A stretch of DNA of 64,000 nt from Olavius sp. associated proteobacterium Delta 1 (GTDB taxonomy: Bacteria; Desulfobacterota; Desulfobacteria; Desulfobacterales; JAFDCJ01): contig CACVKW010000871.1 in assembly GCA_902749685.1 (NCBI GenBank), positions 62,001 through 126,000 on the forward strand, given 5' to 3'. This document shows, piece after piece, positions 54,279 to 63,919 of the stretch. A model generated the notes under the pieces. That model searched no databases. It saw only the letters and a list, made by a program, of their open reading frames with translations, and was not told where the DNA came from. Within the stretch, counting starts at the first letter, position 1; each line of letters begins with the position of its first letter. The translations under genes and the position numbers were made by a program.

Positions 54279-55502
54279 ATGTATCTCCAATTGGCCTGGC
54301 GAAACATTTGGCGCAACTCGCGGCGCACTGCCATCATTTTGATTGCCGTCGTTATCGGCGTGTGGAGCATGATTATTTTAGGCTCGCTGATGCGGGGCAT
54401 CGCTGTCGGGATGGTTAAAAACGGGATTGCGACCCTCATCGGGCATATCCAAATTCACCAAAAAGGCTATCGGAACGATCCGGCCATCGAAAACAGTATC
54501 ATGGATCCGTCTGCAGTGAACAATGTCTTACACCGCGTGCTGGCCGATCGTGCCCAATGGACCGAACGGGTGCGGGTGAATGCCGTGGCCAGCAATGCCC
54601 ACCAGTCAACCGCGGTGACACTGGTCGGCATTGACCCGGAACCTGAAGCAAACATTTCCTTTATCGGTACGGCGGTCACCCGCGGACATTTCCTTACCGC
54701 GGATGATCGCAACGGTATTCTTGTGGGCGACGCTCTGCTGGATAAATTAGAAACGAAACTTGGCCGTAAACTGGTATTAATGTCCCAGGACACTGACCAG
54801 GAAATCGCCTCCCGGGCCTTTCGCATTGTCGGAACATTTCAGGCGGAAATGGAATCCACCGAGAAGCAGTTTGTTTTTGTCTTGCGGCAGACGAGCCAAA
54901 AAATGCTTAAAATGGACAAAGGAATTTCGGAGATTTCGATTCTTTTACCGGAAACATCAGATATTCAGAAGGTCTACGAACAATTAATATCTGCCTTGCC
55001 TTCCGAACATTTGGAGGTTCACAGCTGGCAAGAATTGATGCCTTTTCAGACGGCTTATCTCAGGATACTCGATGGGTTTATGTATATCTGGTATTTGGTG
55101 GTGTTTGTTGCCATGGGGTTCGGTATTGTCAATACGACGTTAATGGCCGTGTACGAGCGCATGCGCGAATTTGGGCTGCTAAAGGCTCTGGGGATGAAAC
55201 CCTGGTGGATTTTGCGAGAAGTCCTGACCGAATCATTGCTGCTGTTGATAACCGGCATGATCATTGGAAACATATTGGGGTTTTTAACCATATATGCGTT
55301 ATCGAGCAGCGGAATCGATCTTTCAGCCCTGGCAGCCGGAGTCGAATATGCCGGAATGACCCGGGTTATCTACCCGGCGATCAATATTAAAGATATTGCT
55401 GTGGCCAACCTCGTGGTCATGCTTCTCGGACTGCTGGTAAGCGTATATCCTGCTGTGAAGGCTGCCAGATTCACGCCGGTGGAGGCGTTGATCCATACTT
55501 AA
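54279..55502 (+). CDS. LolC/LolE/MacB-type ABC transporter permease 2
   Basis: 407 residues with the same layout as permease 1: an N-terminal helix after LAWRNIWRNSRRTAIILIA, a large periplasmic domain with MEIDP-like VGIDPEPEANISF, and C-terminal FtsX helices with VYERMREFGLLKALGMKP. The two permeases are related but diverged, so they probably form a heterodimer like LolC with LolE. The gap of 88 bases to permease 1 holds a heptamer array, so expression may rely on readthrough of that array. No clear Shine-Dalgarno precedes the ATG. Confidence 0.88.
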   Translation: MYLQLAWRNIWRNSRRTAIILIAVVIGVWSMIILGSLMRGIAVGMVKNGIATLIGHIQIHQKGYRNDPAIENSIMDPSAVNNVLHRVLADRAQWTERVRVNAVASNAHQSTAVTLVGIDPEPEANISFIGTAVTRGHFLTADDRNGILVGDALLDKLETKLGRKLVLMSQDTDQEIASRAFRIVGTFQAEMESTEKQFVFVLRQTSQKMLKMDKGISEISILLPETSDIQKVYEQLISALPSEHLEVHSWQELMPFQTAYLRILDGFMYIWYLVVFVAMGFGIVNTTLMAVYERMREFGLLKALGMKPWWILREVLTESLLLLITGMIIGNILGFLTIYALSSSGIDLSALAAGVEYAGMTRVIYPAINIKDIAVANLVVMLLGLLVSVYPAVKAARFTPVEALIHT

Positions 55503-55507
55503 TGAAA

Positions 55508-55543
55508 ATGCCTAAAGTGACTAAATTGCCTAAAATGCCTAAA
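55508..55543. repeat. ATGCCTAAA nonamer array between permease 2 and the ATPase gene
   Basis: ATGCCTAAA, GTGACTAAA, TTGCCTAAA, ATGCCTAAA: four units in perfect 9-base register. Confidence 0.65.
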
Positions 55544-55627
55544 ATTAATGAATTCTCTCTGTTTAATTTACAAAGAATCGCAAATTACTTATTCAGTTAG
55601 ATTCAGCGCCTATGCTAGGAGTATAAA

Positions 55628-56311
55628 ATGAGTATCGTCGAATGCATGGATGTGAGCAAGACTTACCACCAGGGACAGATCGAAATTCATGCGCTTAAAA
55701 ACGTCAATTTATCGATCACCAAAGGAGAATTCGTGGCCGTGGCCGGACCGTCAGGCTCCGGGAAAACGACCCTGTTAAATCTGGTCGGTGGATTGGATCG
55801 GATTGATGCGGGCAGTATTGTTGTCGACGGCAAGGCCTTTGATCAAATGTCACAATCGCAGCTGGCTAATTTAAGATTGCACAAGGTGGGATTCGTTTTT
55901 CAGGCCTACAACCTGATACCGGTCTTATCTGCCGCAGAAAATGTCGAATTTGTCATGTTGCTCCAAGGTATTCCCGCCAACGAACGCCGCGCAAAAGCTG
56001 AGGCGATTCTGGATGATGTCGGCCTGGAGGGCAAATACGATCGACGACCGGCCGAGCTATCCGGTGGACAGCAGCAGCGTGTCGCCGTGGCCAGGGCGAT
56101 TGTCTCCAATCCTTCCATCGTGCTGGCCGATGAGCCGACCGCCAATCTGGATTCCAAAACCGGAAACGGTCTGTTGGAAATGATGACGCAAATGAATATA
56201 GAAAAAAGGGTAACATTTATTTTTTCAACCCACGATAAAATGGTGATGGATTACGCCAGGCGGCTGGTACGGATCCGGGATGGCACTATCGAAGATGATC
56301 AGGTCAAGTAA
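55628..56311 (+). CDS. LolD/MacB-type ABC transporter ATPase
   Basis: 227 residues. Walker A is GPSGSGKTTLLN near 39, the Q-loop is VFQAYNLIPVLSAAENVE, the signature is LSGGQQQRVAVARA near 140, Walker B is IVLADEPTANLDS near 160, and the switch is in FSTHD. It energises the FtsX pair encoded upstream. TAGGAGT precedes the ATG by about five bases. The ATPase gene comes after both permeases, whereas LolCDE operons have it between them. Confidence 0.9.
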   Translation: MSIVECMDVSKTYHQGQIEIHALKNVNLSITKGEFVAVAGPSGSGKTTLLNLVGGLDRIDAGSIVVDGKAFDQMSQSQLANLRLHKVGFVFQAYNLIPVLSAAENVEFVMLLQGIPANERRAKAEAILDDVGLEGKYDRRPAELSGGQQQRVAVARAIVSNPSIVLADEPTANLDSKTGNGLLEMMTQMNIEKRVTFIFSTHDKMVMDYARRLVRIRDGTIEDDQVK

Positions 56312-56388
56312 ATTTGAACTTATTGGGTTGACAGGGTTGAGCAGGAACCCGTTTTTTAACAACGGACATTAAGCATTTCGCTAATCGT

Positions 56389-57759
56389 ATGTGTCGCTGC
56401 CAATTGAATAGACAATGGATTCGAACTTATTTATTCATCGTCGCGATCATCGGTTTTCAATCTGGGCCGATTTTAGCTCAAACCCTATCACCCACTCACG
56501 CACCCCCCTCCCCTTCGGATCACTCTGGAGATTCATCATACTGGAGCAAAATCGATACTCACTGGGGGGGGCGGTTAAAAACGAGCGGCAGAGTTGCTCA
56601 AACCGATGATGACACGATTTTCGAGCCGCTGGGAACTGGAACCTATTGGGACGGCAGCTTCAACTTTCGACTCATCAATGAAACATTTTTTTCAGATTCG
56701 GTATTCACGGATATCGCGTATGAGCTAATCGGCGCCGGCGGGGATACCGTCCGCAACACAAATGAATTAAAAGAATTATTTCCCAATCTGCCCGCCAATG
56801 TCTTTTTTTTCGGCACTCCCTTAAATGACGATCGGCGGTTGATGGACCTTAGCGATACAATCGTTGATGAGGACAGTTATTTCCTGGTTCAACGGTTGGA
56901 TCGGCTAGCCTTGGCGTTGATGCCGCCATGGGGTTCGATAAAGATCGGTCGTCAGGCGATCACCTGGGGCAACGGCTTTGTCTTCAATCCCTTTGATTTA
57001 TTCAATCCCTTTCCCCCGACTGCCATCGATCGTGATTACAAAGTTGGTGACGACATGATTAATGTTCAGGCGTCAATACCAGAAATCGGTGATTTGCAGG
57101 GTCTTTATGTTGCCAGGCGGGATCCGGATACCGATAGCGTGACAATGGATCAGGCATCTTTGGCTGGCAAGCTGCATGTTGCCGCCGGCACCATCGAGTT
57201 TGAACTGATGGCTGCCAAACATTTCGAAGACTATGTCGCTGGTGGCGGCGCTGCGGGATATGTCGGCGATGCCGCCTGGCGCGTGGACGGAACCTGGACA
57301 TTTCTGGATGACGACGACGACTACCTTTCCCTCGTGGCGAACATGGATTACTCGTGGATTTGGGTTGATAAAAATTTTTACGGATTTATCGAATATTATT
57401 TCAACGGACTTGGCGAAGACGATTATCAGGATGCCGTGCTGGATCCGGCAATTGCCGAACGCGTGGCCCGGGGCGAGTTGTTTGCGCTGGGTCGCAATTA
57501 TTTAAGCGGCCATGTTCAAATAGAATTACATCCTTTATTCAAGATCTTCTTTACTGCGATTAATAACATTGAAGACCCGTCGGGGATACTCCAACCTTAT
57601 GCCACGTGGGATATTACCCAGAACCTGCAATTGACCGGCGGCGTGAATATCTCCTACGGGGCAAAGGACACCGAATACGGCGGATTTACCCTGCCCGGCA
57701 GCGACATTCGCACCAAATCTCCGGATAATGCGTATCTTTGGTTTTTCTATTATTTTTAA
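56389..57759 (+). CDS. Outer-membrane beta-barrel protein of the export cluster
   Basis: 456 residues. A signal peptide (YLFIVAIIGFQSGPILAQ) is followed by alternating beta-strand sequence and a C-terminal Phe (LWFFYYF), the usual barrel-assembly signal. Central landmarks are IKIGRQAITWGNGFVFNPFD and LFNPFPPTAIDRDYKVGDD, and I place it near the DUF1302-like barrels seen with LolA-like proteins. It is the last gene of the TetR-led cluster and could be the outer-membrane exit or acceptor for the LolA-like carrier. The Cys-rich first residues (MCRCQ) come before the signal peptide and are not a lipobox. Confidence 0.75.
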   Translation: MCRCQLNRQWIRTYLFIVAIIGFQSGPILAQTLSPTHAPPSPSDHSGDSSYWSKIDTHWGGRLKTSGRVAQTDDDTIFEPLGTGTYWDGSFNFRLINETFFSDSVFTDIAYELIGAGGDTVRNTNELKELFPNLPANVFFFGTPLNDDRRLMDLSDTIVDEDSYFLVQRLDRLALALMPPWGSIKIGRQAITWGNGFVFNPFDLFNPFPPTAIDRDYKVGDDMINVQASIPEIGDLQGLYVARRDPDTDSVTMDQASLAGKLHVAAGTIEFELMAAKHFEDYVAGGGAAGYVGDAAWRVDGTWTFLDDDDDYLSLVANMDYSWIWVDKNFYGFIEYYFNGLGEDDYQDAVLDPAIAERVARGELFALGRNYLSGHVQIELHPLFKIFFTAINNIEDPSGILQPYATWDITQNLQLTGGVNISYGAKDTEYGGFTLPGSDIRTKSPDNAYLWFFYYF

Positions 57760-57936
57760 ATACCTTATAATTCAGCCGCCGGAAAGTGGACAAAAAGCAG
57801 GGTGCTTGATATAATAGATTAAACGATCCTATCAAAGATTCAATCCTATTTAATCCTTGCGAAAATCAGGAATCAATGCTGCAAATCTCAAAGAGCTTTT
57901 AGGCTTTGGCAGCTACGGCGTATTAATGGAGTTAGA

Positions 57937-59004
57937 ATGACACTGAAACGATATCCTTTGCTGCAACAGATGATCGATGACATGGGCCAACAGTCAAGCT
58001 TATATAAGCCAACCCAGTTTTGGCAAATTTGTTCTGCTAGACTTATCGAAGATCTGAACAAAAGTAGGATTGAAAAATTCAGATCTTTACCATCATCGCT
58101 AAGTTTTTTTGTCCCTACATATTCTTACCCCAATTATTATATGGATCCGAAACGGTTTGAACCGGTAAAAAATACATTATGGCCATTAATTGAGCAAAAT
58201 AAACTGTTTATGATGCGATTTGAGAATCTTATTGCCGGCAAGATCCATGCGTTTGCTGATTATAGAACTTTTCTGGCAAGCAGTACGGATTCATCACCTT
58301 ATACTGACCTGATTTCAGAGAGCAATGTTGGTGAACCGATAGAACAATTTCTATTTGACGGTCGAAAATTTTCCAGATCCTTTTTGAATTATCTTTTGGG
58401 CATCAATTTTATTAAAAAGAATACTCCTACCGATAAGATTAAGACCGTAATGGAAATAGGCGGCGGCTTTGGGACATTGGGTGAAATTTTGCTTGGAGAT
58501 AAAAGGAATGAATGTTTTTATATAAATGCAGATATCCCACCATTGGCATATGTGTCTGATTATTATCTTAAAATTCTATTTGGTGATGAAAACATTTGTG
58601 GCTATGGAGAATTGAAAGGTGATGAATCACTAGACATAGATGACCTTAAAGAAAGATATAAAGCTCTTAGCTTATGTTCCTGGCAAGTTCCTAAACTACA
58701 GGGCAAAATAGACTTATTTGTGAATTTTATTTCATTTCAAGAAATGGAACCAGACATTGTCGAAAATTATTGTGAAAATATCAGAAGGTTGAAACCGGAA
58801 TTTATTTTACTAAGGAATTTAAAAGAAGGAAAAAAGAAAAAAGACAAAAAAAATCCAATCGGGGTTACCGATCCTATTTTAGGCAGAGATTACAATAATT
58901 ATTTTCCTGAGTATGAATTGATGGATGCAAATACAACCGTGTTTGGCTATGAAACTGAAGATGGTTTTCACTCTGAATTAAGGCTTTATAAACTCTCTGA
59001 TTAA
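57937..59004 (+). CDS. Putative sugar O-methyltransferase (NanM type)
   Basis: 355 residues. The SAM-binding motif VMEIGGGFGTLGEIL lies near 171, with INADIPPLAYVSDYYLKILF next and LFVNFISFQEMEPDIVENY later. This pattern matches the NanM-like putative sugar O-methyltransferase family found in surface-glycan loci. The coding sequence is noticeably AT-rich with many AAA and ATT codons compared with genes before 57 kb, which suggests acquisition from another source. It leads the group of glycan genes that runs to 63768. Confidence 0.78.
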   Translation: MTLKRYPLLQQMIDDMGQQSSLYKPTQFWQICSARLIEDLNKSRIEKFRSLPSSLSFFVPTYSYPNYYMDPKRFEPVKNTLWPLIEQNKLFMMRFENLIAGKIHAFADYRTFLASSTDSSPYTDLISESNVGEPIEQFLFDGRKFSRSFLNYLLGINFIKKNTPTDKIKTVMEIGGGFGTLGEILLGDKRNECFYINADIPPLAYVSDYYLKILFGDENICGYGELKGDESLDIDDLKERYKALSLCSWQVPKLQGKIDLFVNFISFQEMEPDIVENYCENIRRLKPEFILLRNLKEGKKKKDKKNPIGVTDPILGRDYNNYFPEYELMDANTTVFGYETEDGFHSELRLYKLSD

Positions 59005-59088
59005 TTAATAGGTTCGTTCTTGAAATTATCAATGACATCGAAATATTTAATTTACAAGTTTTATAATTAATTGAGAAAAGGTTTATTA

Positions 59089-60531
59089 ATGAATAAAATA
59101 AAGAATTCTGTGACAGCTTCTCCTGAACCTGAAGTCATTCTTATAAGACCATCTATTCAAGACTGGGGTATTCAATCCTATATGCGATCAATTACAATAC
59201 CGCATGGCATATTGACTCTGGCAGCACATTTGATTTCAAAGGGTATTACCGTTGCCCTGATAGATGAAGCCGCTGAGCAAGATCCAGACAACAAACTGAG
59301 GCAGTATCTAAAAAAACGCACACCGGTTTGTGTGGGAATATCAGCTATCTCCGGAAAACAGATTGAAAATGGTATTCGTTTCTCTTCTATCGTCCGCGGG
59401 TTTGATCAGAATATCCCTATTGTTTGGGGAGGCTCTCATCCCACAATATTGCCCGAGATGACAGCCCGGGATCCACTCGTTGATATCGTTGTTTACGGTG
59501 AAGGGGATCTTTCCTTCCCTGAATTGGTTCAAAGACTTATAATGAATAAGAGTTTCGAAGACATCAATGGCCTTTGTTTTGCAAATGACGCTAATAAGTT
59601 AATTAAAACTAATCCGGCACCTGAATATAATATAAACGAAATACCCGACCTTCCCTATCATCTTCTGAAAATGGAAAAATATATCCTGGGGAAAAAGAAA
59701 AAATACATCACACGGTATTTTGAAGTCGTCTCTTCGAAAGGCTGTTCTTTTAAATGCTCATTTTGTTACAACTCTATCAAACAGACAAAATATTCTAAAA
59801 AAAATCTTGATAAGATTATGAATGATATTAGATTCCTCGTCGACAATTATAATATTGACGGCTTAAGTTTTATGGACGAAAACTTCACAATTGATCAAAA
59901 GAGAATAATCGATATTTGTCTGCAGTTAATAAAAATGAATATTAAACTTCATATAAGAGCCGGCGGCAGAGTTGATCTGTTTTCAAAATTTGATAATGAG
60001 ACAATTGAGATTATGAAAAAAGCAGGATTCTATCATTTTGCTTTTGGGATTGAATCTGGCTCGCCAAAAACGCTTGAGATGATGAATAAAAAGATAACAT
60101 TAGACCAAATTTATCAAGTAATTGAAACAATAAATAAGAACGGGTTTATGGCAACCTATAATTTTATGGGCGGTATCCCCCATGAGACAATTGCTGAATA
60201 TAAAAAAACATTAAAACTGATATACAATATTTTCCAAAACAGCAGACATATAATTTTTCCGATTATGGGTCCCAGCTATTACACACCTTTCCCGGGGACA
60301 GTTCTTTTTGATCAAGCTGTTGAAACCGGGCACATACCACCTGACAATTTAGGCGACTGGTCAAATGTGGCATATATCAATAAAGATGTTGATATGCCAT
60401 GGATATCCGATGAATTTAAAGCGCTAATGGTGAAAAGCCGTCAAGTAATCGTAGAAATCAACAAAAAATTCACAGGATATGATGCTTCTATTACCGATGC
60501 TGATCTGTTTCCACTAAAAGAACTTTTTTGA
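59089..60531 (+). CDS. B12-binding-domain radical SAM protein
   Basis: 480 residues from the ATG at 59089 (AAAGG eight bases before); a TTG at 59071 would add six. The N-terminal 150 residues form a cobalamin-binding-type Rossmann domain (ILIRPSIQDWG, ALIDEAAEQDPD, VWGGSHPTILPE). The radical SAM core follows with SSKGCSFKCSFCYNS, three cysteines in CX3CX2C, and RAGGRVDLF plus FGIESGSPKTLEMM. Relatives methylate or rearrange unactivated carbons in glycans, lipids or natural products. It is AT-rich like its neighbour. It would depend on the corrinoid supply encoded at the left end of the window. Confidence 0.85.
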   Translation: MNKIKNSVTASPEPEVILIRPSIQDWGIQSYMRSITIPHGILTLAAHLISKGITVALIDEAAEQDPDNKLRQYLKKRTPVCVGISAISGKQIENGIRFSSIVRGFDQNIPIVWGGSHPTILPEMTARDPLVDIVVYGEGDLSFPELVQRLIMNKSFEDINGLCFANDANKLIKTNPAPEYNINEIPDLPYHLLKMEKYILGKKKKYITRYFEVVSSKGCSFKCSFCYNSIKQTKYSKKNLDKIMNDIRFLVDNYNIDGLSFMDENFTIDQKRIIDICLQLIKMNIKLHIRAGGRVDLFSKFDNETIEIMKKAGFYHFAFGIESGSPKTLEMMNKKITLDQIYQVIETINKNGFMATYNFMGGIPHETIAEYKKTLKLIYNIFQNSRHIIFPIMGPSYYTPFPGTVLFDQAVETGHIPPDNLGDWSNVAYINKDVDMPWISDEFKALMVKSRQVIVEINKKFTGYDASITDADLFPLKELF

Positions 60532-60624
60532 TAGATGCTTGTACATGCTGATGCAATGATTTTATGTGGTTATCCGGAAAGGCCAAGTTAAAAGTTGACC
60601 GTCACATGTGGCGATGGAGAAAAA

Positions 60625-61986
60625 ATGCCGAATGAGAAAATATTTATTTCAGGCGCATCCGCCAGAAATTTTATAACAGCCCTCATTATCGTTAGCGTTA
60701 TTGCAGTCGGGCTTTACCTCCGGATTGAGATGGCGAATAAAACCGTGGTTTTTAAACCCATCATGAAGGATGCAGCAGAATATTATCATTACGCTTATAA
60801 TTTGGAAAAATATGGTGTCTATTCACGGCAAGGCCCGAGTCAAATTGAAGAGTTCATCCCCGAGCCGGATGCTCGCAGAACCCCGGGCTATTCCCTGTTT
60901 TTATTGCCTTTTATCAAGATTTCCCCACTGCAAAAAATGGTCGGTTTCGTTGTTGTCAGCCAGGCCATCATCAGTTCATTGACCATTTTTATTGCATTCA
61001 TTTTCTTCAGAACCTTTCTAAATTGCCCATGGGCTTTGGGCGGTGCATTTCTGGTGGCCATCAGCCCTCACCTGGTTGCGTTCAATATTTATGTGCTCAG
61101 CGAATCGTTATTTACTTTTTTTTTGACGCTGCTTGGCTGGGCCATGTCAGCCGTTGCCCAAAATAAAGGCCGACTGCATGCCCTGATTGCAGGTCTTATC
61201 TTGGGGATATCATTACTGATTCGTCCAACCATGCTGTATTTTATCGCCTTTCTTATTCCAGTATTTTTTATTTTTTTTCAAAATAAAAAGGCATGGGTGT
61301 TGGCAGTGTTTTTGATAGTCGGCTTTAGCGCAACGTATGGTCCGTGGGTGCTGCGGAACAAGCTGGTCAATCCTAGTAAAAGTAGGTTGGCCCTTGTAAC
61401 AATCCATAAGGGTATGTATCCGAACCTGATCTATAATAACGATTTCAAAACGTATGGTTTCCCGAACCATTTCGATCCGCAATGGACAAAGCGTCGGGAC
61501 ATGCCATCTGTTCTTAAAGAAATATTTCGTCGTTTTAGCAGTGAACCTTTAAAATATCTGTACTGGTACACGATTGGCAAACCAACTATGTTTTTTTCAT
61601 GGGATATGATTGTTGGCATGGGAGATATATTTATATATCCGGTATCTACTTCTCCTTACCATCACCACAACGGTTTTTTCGGTTTGACCCATCAACTAAT
61701 GAAATCGCTACACGGACTATTAACCGTAATCGCTCTGGCGACTTCGATATTTATCTGGTTTCCGGGGACTAGCAGACTGCTTGCGAAAGAGGGTTTAATT
61801 GTCGCCAGATTTATTTCTTTGATAATGATATATTTTATCCTGGTCCATATTGTCGGCACCCCTTTACCCCGTTATTCCGTTCCTTTACGGCCCTTTATCT
61901 ATGGATTATCCATTTTGGGGATTCGCCTTATCGTAACAGAAGGCTTGAAATACAGCCAAATAATACAAAGAAAAAAAATATATTGA
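60625..61986 (+). CDS. GT-C (GT39-like) membrane glycosyltransferase, second copy
   Basis: 453 residues from the ATG at 60625, chosen because GGAG lies five bases upstream; a TTG at 60595 opens the frame. About ten membrane helices. The first loop has MKDAAEYYHYAYNLEKYGVYS and later parts have VLSESLFTFFLTLLGWAM and GPWVLRNKLVNPS, paralogous to the protein encoded at 49615. It should transfer a sugar from polyprenyl phosphate on the outer side of the membrane. A GT2 gene that could make the donor begins 19 bases downstream. Confidence 0.8.
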   Translation: MPNEKIFISGASARNFITALIIVSVIAVGLYLRIEMANKTVVFKPIMKDAAEYYHYAYNLEKYGVYSRQGPSQIEEFIPEPDARRTPGYSLFLLPFIKISPLQKMVGFVVVSQAIISSLTIFIAFIFFRTFLNCPWALGGAFLVAISPHLVAFNIYVLSESLFTFFLTLLGWAMSAVAQNKGRLHALIAGLILGISLLIRPTMLYFIAFLIPVFFIFFQNKKAWVLAVFLIVGFSATYGPWVLRNKLVNPSKSRLALVTIHKGMYPNLIYNNDFKTYGFPNHFDPQWTKRRDMPSVLKEIFRRFSSEPLKYLYWYTIGKPTMFFSWDMIVGMGDIFIYPVSTSPYHHHNGFFGLTHQLMKSLHGLLTVIALATSIFIWFPGTSRLLAKEGLIVARFISLIMIYFILVHIVGTPLPRYSVPLRPFIYGLSILGIRLIVTEGLKYSQIIQRKKIY

Positions 61987-62005
61987 TAATTTAGGAGATG
62001 CAATT

Positions 62006-62884
62006 GTGACGTATTCTGATGCTAGATCAGGATTGAGTATTGTCGTTCCGGTCTACAATGAAAATGGGGTCGCCAAAGATGTTTTAGATAAGCTCATCTC
62101 AGCACTGAATAGTTTAGAAGCCCCAGTGGAACTAATCGTGGTCGATGATGGTTCTACAGACGGTACTTCTGAAATCCTAGGTTCATTGTCGGAGCAAATA
62201 ACGCTGATCAGACATGATTGTAACCGGGGATATGGGGCAGCGTTAAAAACCGGAATACGCCAAGCAAACTATTCAATTATAGCCATTACCGACTTAGATG
62301 GTACCTATCCACACGAAAATTTCTCAAAATTGTTGTCAGGCATGCAATCTAGCGATATGGTTGTTGGCTCAAGAACTGGCTCAAAAGTACACATCCCATT
62401 AATCAGGAGACCAGCCAAATGGCTGTTAAATAAACTCGCCAATTACCTAACACAGATGGAAATTCCAGATCTAAACTCTGGCTTTAGAGCATTTCGTAAA
62501 GAGATTGTAGAAAAATATATTCACATTCTTCCGAACCGTTTTTCATTCACGACAACCATAAGCTTGGTTTTGATATCAGAAGGCTACAGAATTCAATATA
62601 TACCGATTAATTACAATAAGCGTGAAGGCTGTTCAAAGGTCAAGCCAAAAGATGCACTTGGATTTTTGATACTTATTATCCGTACAATTACATACTTCAA
62701 CCCTTTGCGATTCTTTATGCCATTTTCAGTAGTTCTCTTTGTCTTGGGCATCTGCAGGCTCAGCTATGATGTTTTCTACCTGTATAATCTGACTGATTCT
62801 ACAATTCTGTTATTCCTTTTTGCTCTGCAAGTTTCCCTGATCGGTATTGTCGCAGACCTGATCGTTAAGCGAAACAGGCGATGA
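62006..62884 (+). CDS. GT2 polyprenyl-phosphate sugar synthase with C-terminal membrane segments
   Basis: 292 residues from a GTG with AGGAG eight bases upstream. GLSIVVPVYNENGVAKDVL, LIVVDDGSTDGTSEIL and NRGYGAALKTGIRQA form the nucleotide-sugar site, and ITDLDGTYPHE is the metal motif. DLNSGFRAFRKEIV is typical of DPM1/ArnC-type enzymes. Two hydrophobic segments after about 235 anchor it. It should make a polyprenyl-phosphate hexose or aminosugar used by the adjacent GT-C enzyme. Confidence 0.87.
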   Translation: MTYSDARSGLSIVVPVYNENGVAKDVLDKLISALNSLEAPVELIVVDDGSTDGTSEILGSLSEQITLIRHDCNRGYGAALKTGIRQANYSIIAITDLDGTYPHENFSKLLSGMQSSDMVVGSRTGSKVHIPLIRRPAKWLLNKLANYLTQMEIPDLNSGFRAFRKEIVEKYIHILPNRFSFTTTISLVLISEGYRIQYIPINYNKREGCSKVKPKDALGFLILIIRTITYFNPLRFFMPFSVVLFVLGICRLSYDVFYLYNLTDSTILLFLFALQVSLIGIVADLIVKRNRR

Positions 62885-62973
62885 CCTTGTGGCGGTTATA
62901 TTAACGATGTGGTTTTTGCCGTTCAGCCGCCTATTCCGGTCAAAATTTTAACCATCCAAGAAGGAGCCGGCTA

Positions 62974-63768
62974 TTGTCATCCCATCAATATTCTGAATCT
63001 GAAAGCAAGCATGAGACCAGAGATCGCAGGTTATTCAATCGAATTGCTACCAATTATTTGATGAAAGACATTCTGCCATCGAGCCGTATTGCTAGAAAAT
63101 GTCGTTTGGAGCAAACGATGAAGGTGGCAACGATAAATGGTGATATAAGTTTACTGGAAGTCGGCTGCGGAGCAGGGTTTTCGGTGGATTATTTAGGTGG
63201 GAAATTCTATGAATATTGCGGTTTAGATTATTCTGAAGACTTGATAAAATATGCGAGAGCCTTCCATTCCGGCGAAAGAATTACATTTTATAATATTAAC
63301 TTGAAAAATTTTAAAACCGAGAGGCGATTCGATGTTATATTACTTATCGGTGTGCTCCATCATTTAACTGATTCGTATACAATGCTGCGGTATATGGTTA
63401 ATCTATTGAAACCAGGCGGATGGATTGTGGCAAATGAACCTCAAGCAGGGAATCCACTCATTCGATTGGCACGATCTATCAGAAAAAGAATTGACCCACA
63501 ATATTCACATGAGCAACAAGAATTTAAAATTGTTCAGCTATGCAATATATTTGAGTGCGCGGGTTTAATAGAAATCAGATTTGTTCCCCAAGGCATACTA
63601 TCTACTCCTTTTGCTGAGGTTAAAATGCCATTTCAAAAATTTACCCAGGCAATCGCAACGTTAGCGTGCCTTTTTGATAAGGTGATTGAGAAAAATTTCA
63701 GCTCTAAAATCTCCAAGCTAACTTGGAATGTTGCTGCCGCAGGTCAAAAACCCTCCTTTCCGCTTTAA
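62974..63768 (+). CDS. Class I SAM-dependent methyltransferase
   Basis: 264 residues. The SAM site is LLEVGCGAGFSVDYL near 60, CGLDYSEDLIKYA follows, then VILLIGVLHHLTD and LLKPGGWIVANEPQ. The start is TTG at 62974, read from an AAGGAG seven bases upstream; no ATG is positioned there. The substrate is unknown, but the glycan neighbours suggest a sugar, lipid or quinone-like acceptor. It is the last gene of the plus-strand glycan group. Confidence 0.82.
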   Translation: MSSHQYSESESKHETRDRRLFNRIATNYLMKDILPSSRIARKCRLEQTMKVATINGDISLLEVGCGAGFSVDYLGGKFYEYCGLDYSEDLIKYARAFHSGERITFYNINLKNFKTERRFDVILLIGVLHHLTDSYTMLRYMVNLLKPGGWIVANEPQAGNPLIRLARSIRKRIDPQYSHEQQEFKIVQLCNIFECAGLIEIRFVPQGILSTPFAEVKMPFQKFTQAIATLACLFDKVIEKNFSSKISKLTWNVAAAGQKPSFPL

Positions 63769-63886
63769 TGGCTTTTGCGATTGGAAAAGGGCATAATCGT
63801 TATAATTGGGTCGTTTGTAATATGAAGTTTAAACTTTTGCACTCCTGACTGCAATTCCAAGCCACAACGGACAACCAACTGCGGAC

Positions 63887-63919
63887 ATCCCAATTGAGTG
63901 CTTTTACCCAATTGGGGAT
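63887..63919 (-). terminator. Possible hairpin terminator of the gene entering from the right edge
   Basis: ATCCCAATT and AATTGGGGAT form an inverted repeat with one bulged G, immediately beyond a minus-strand stop codon. There is no T-run, so the assignment is weak. Confidence 0.3.
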
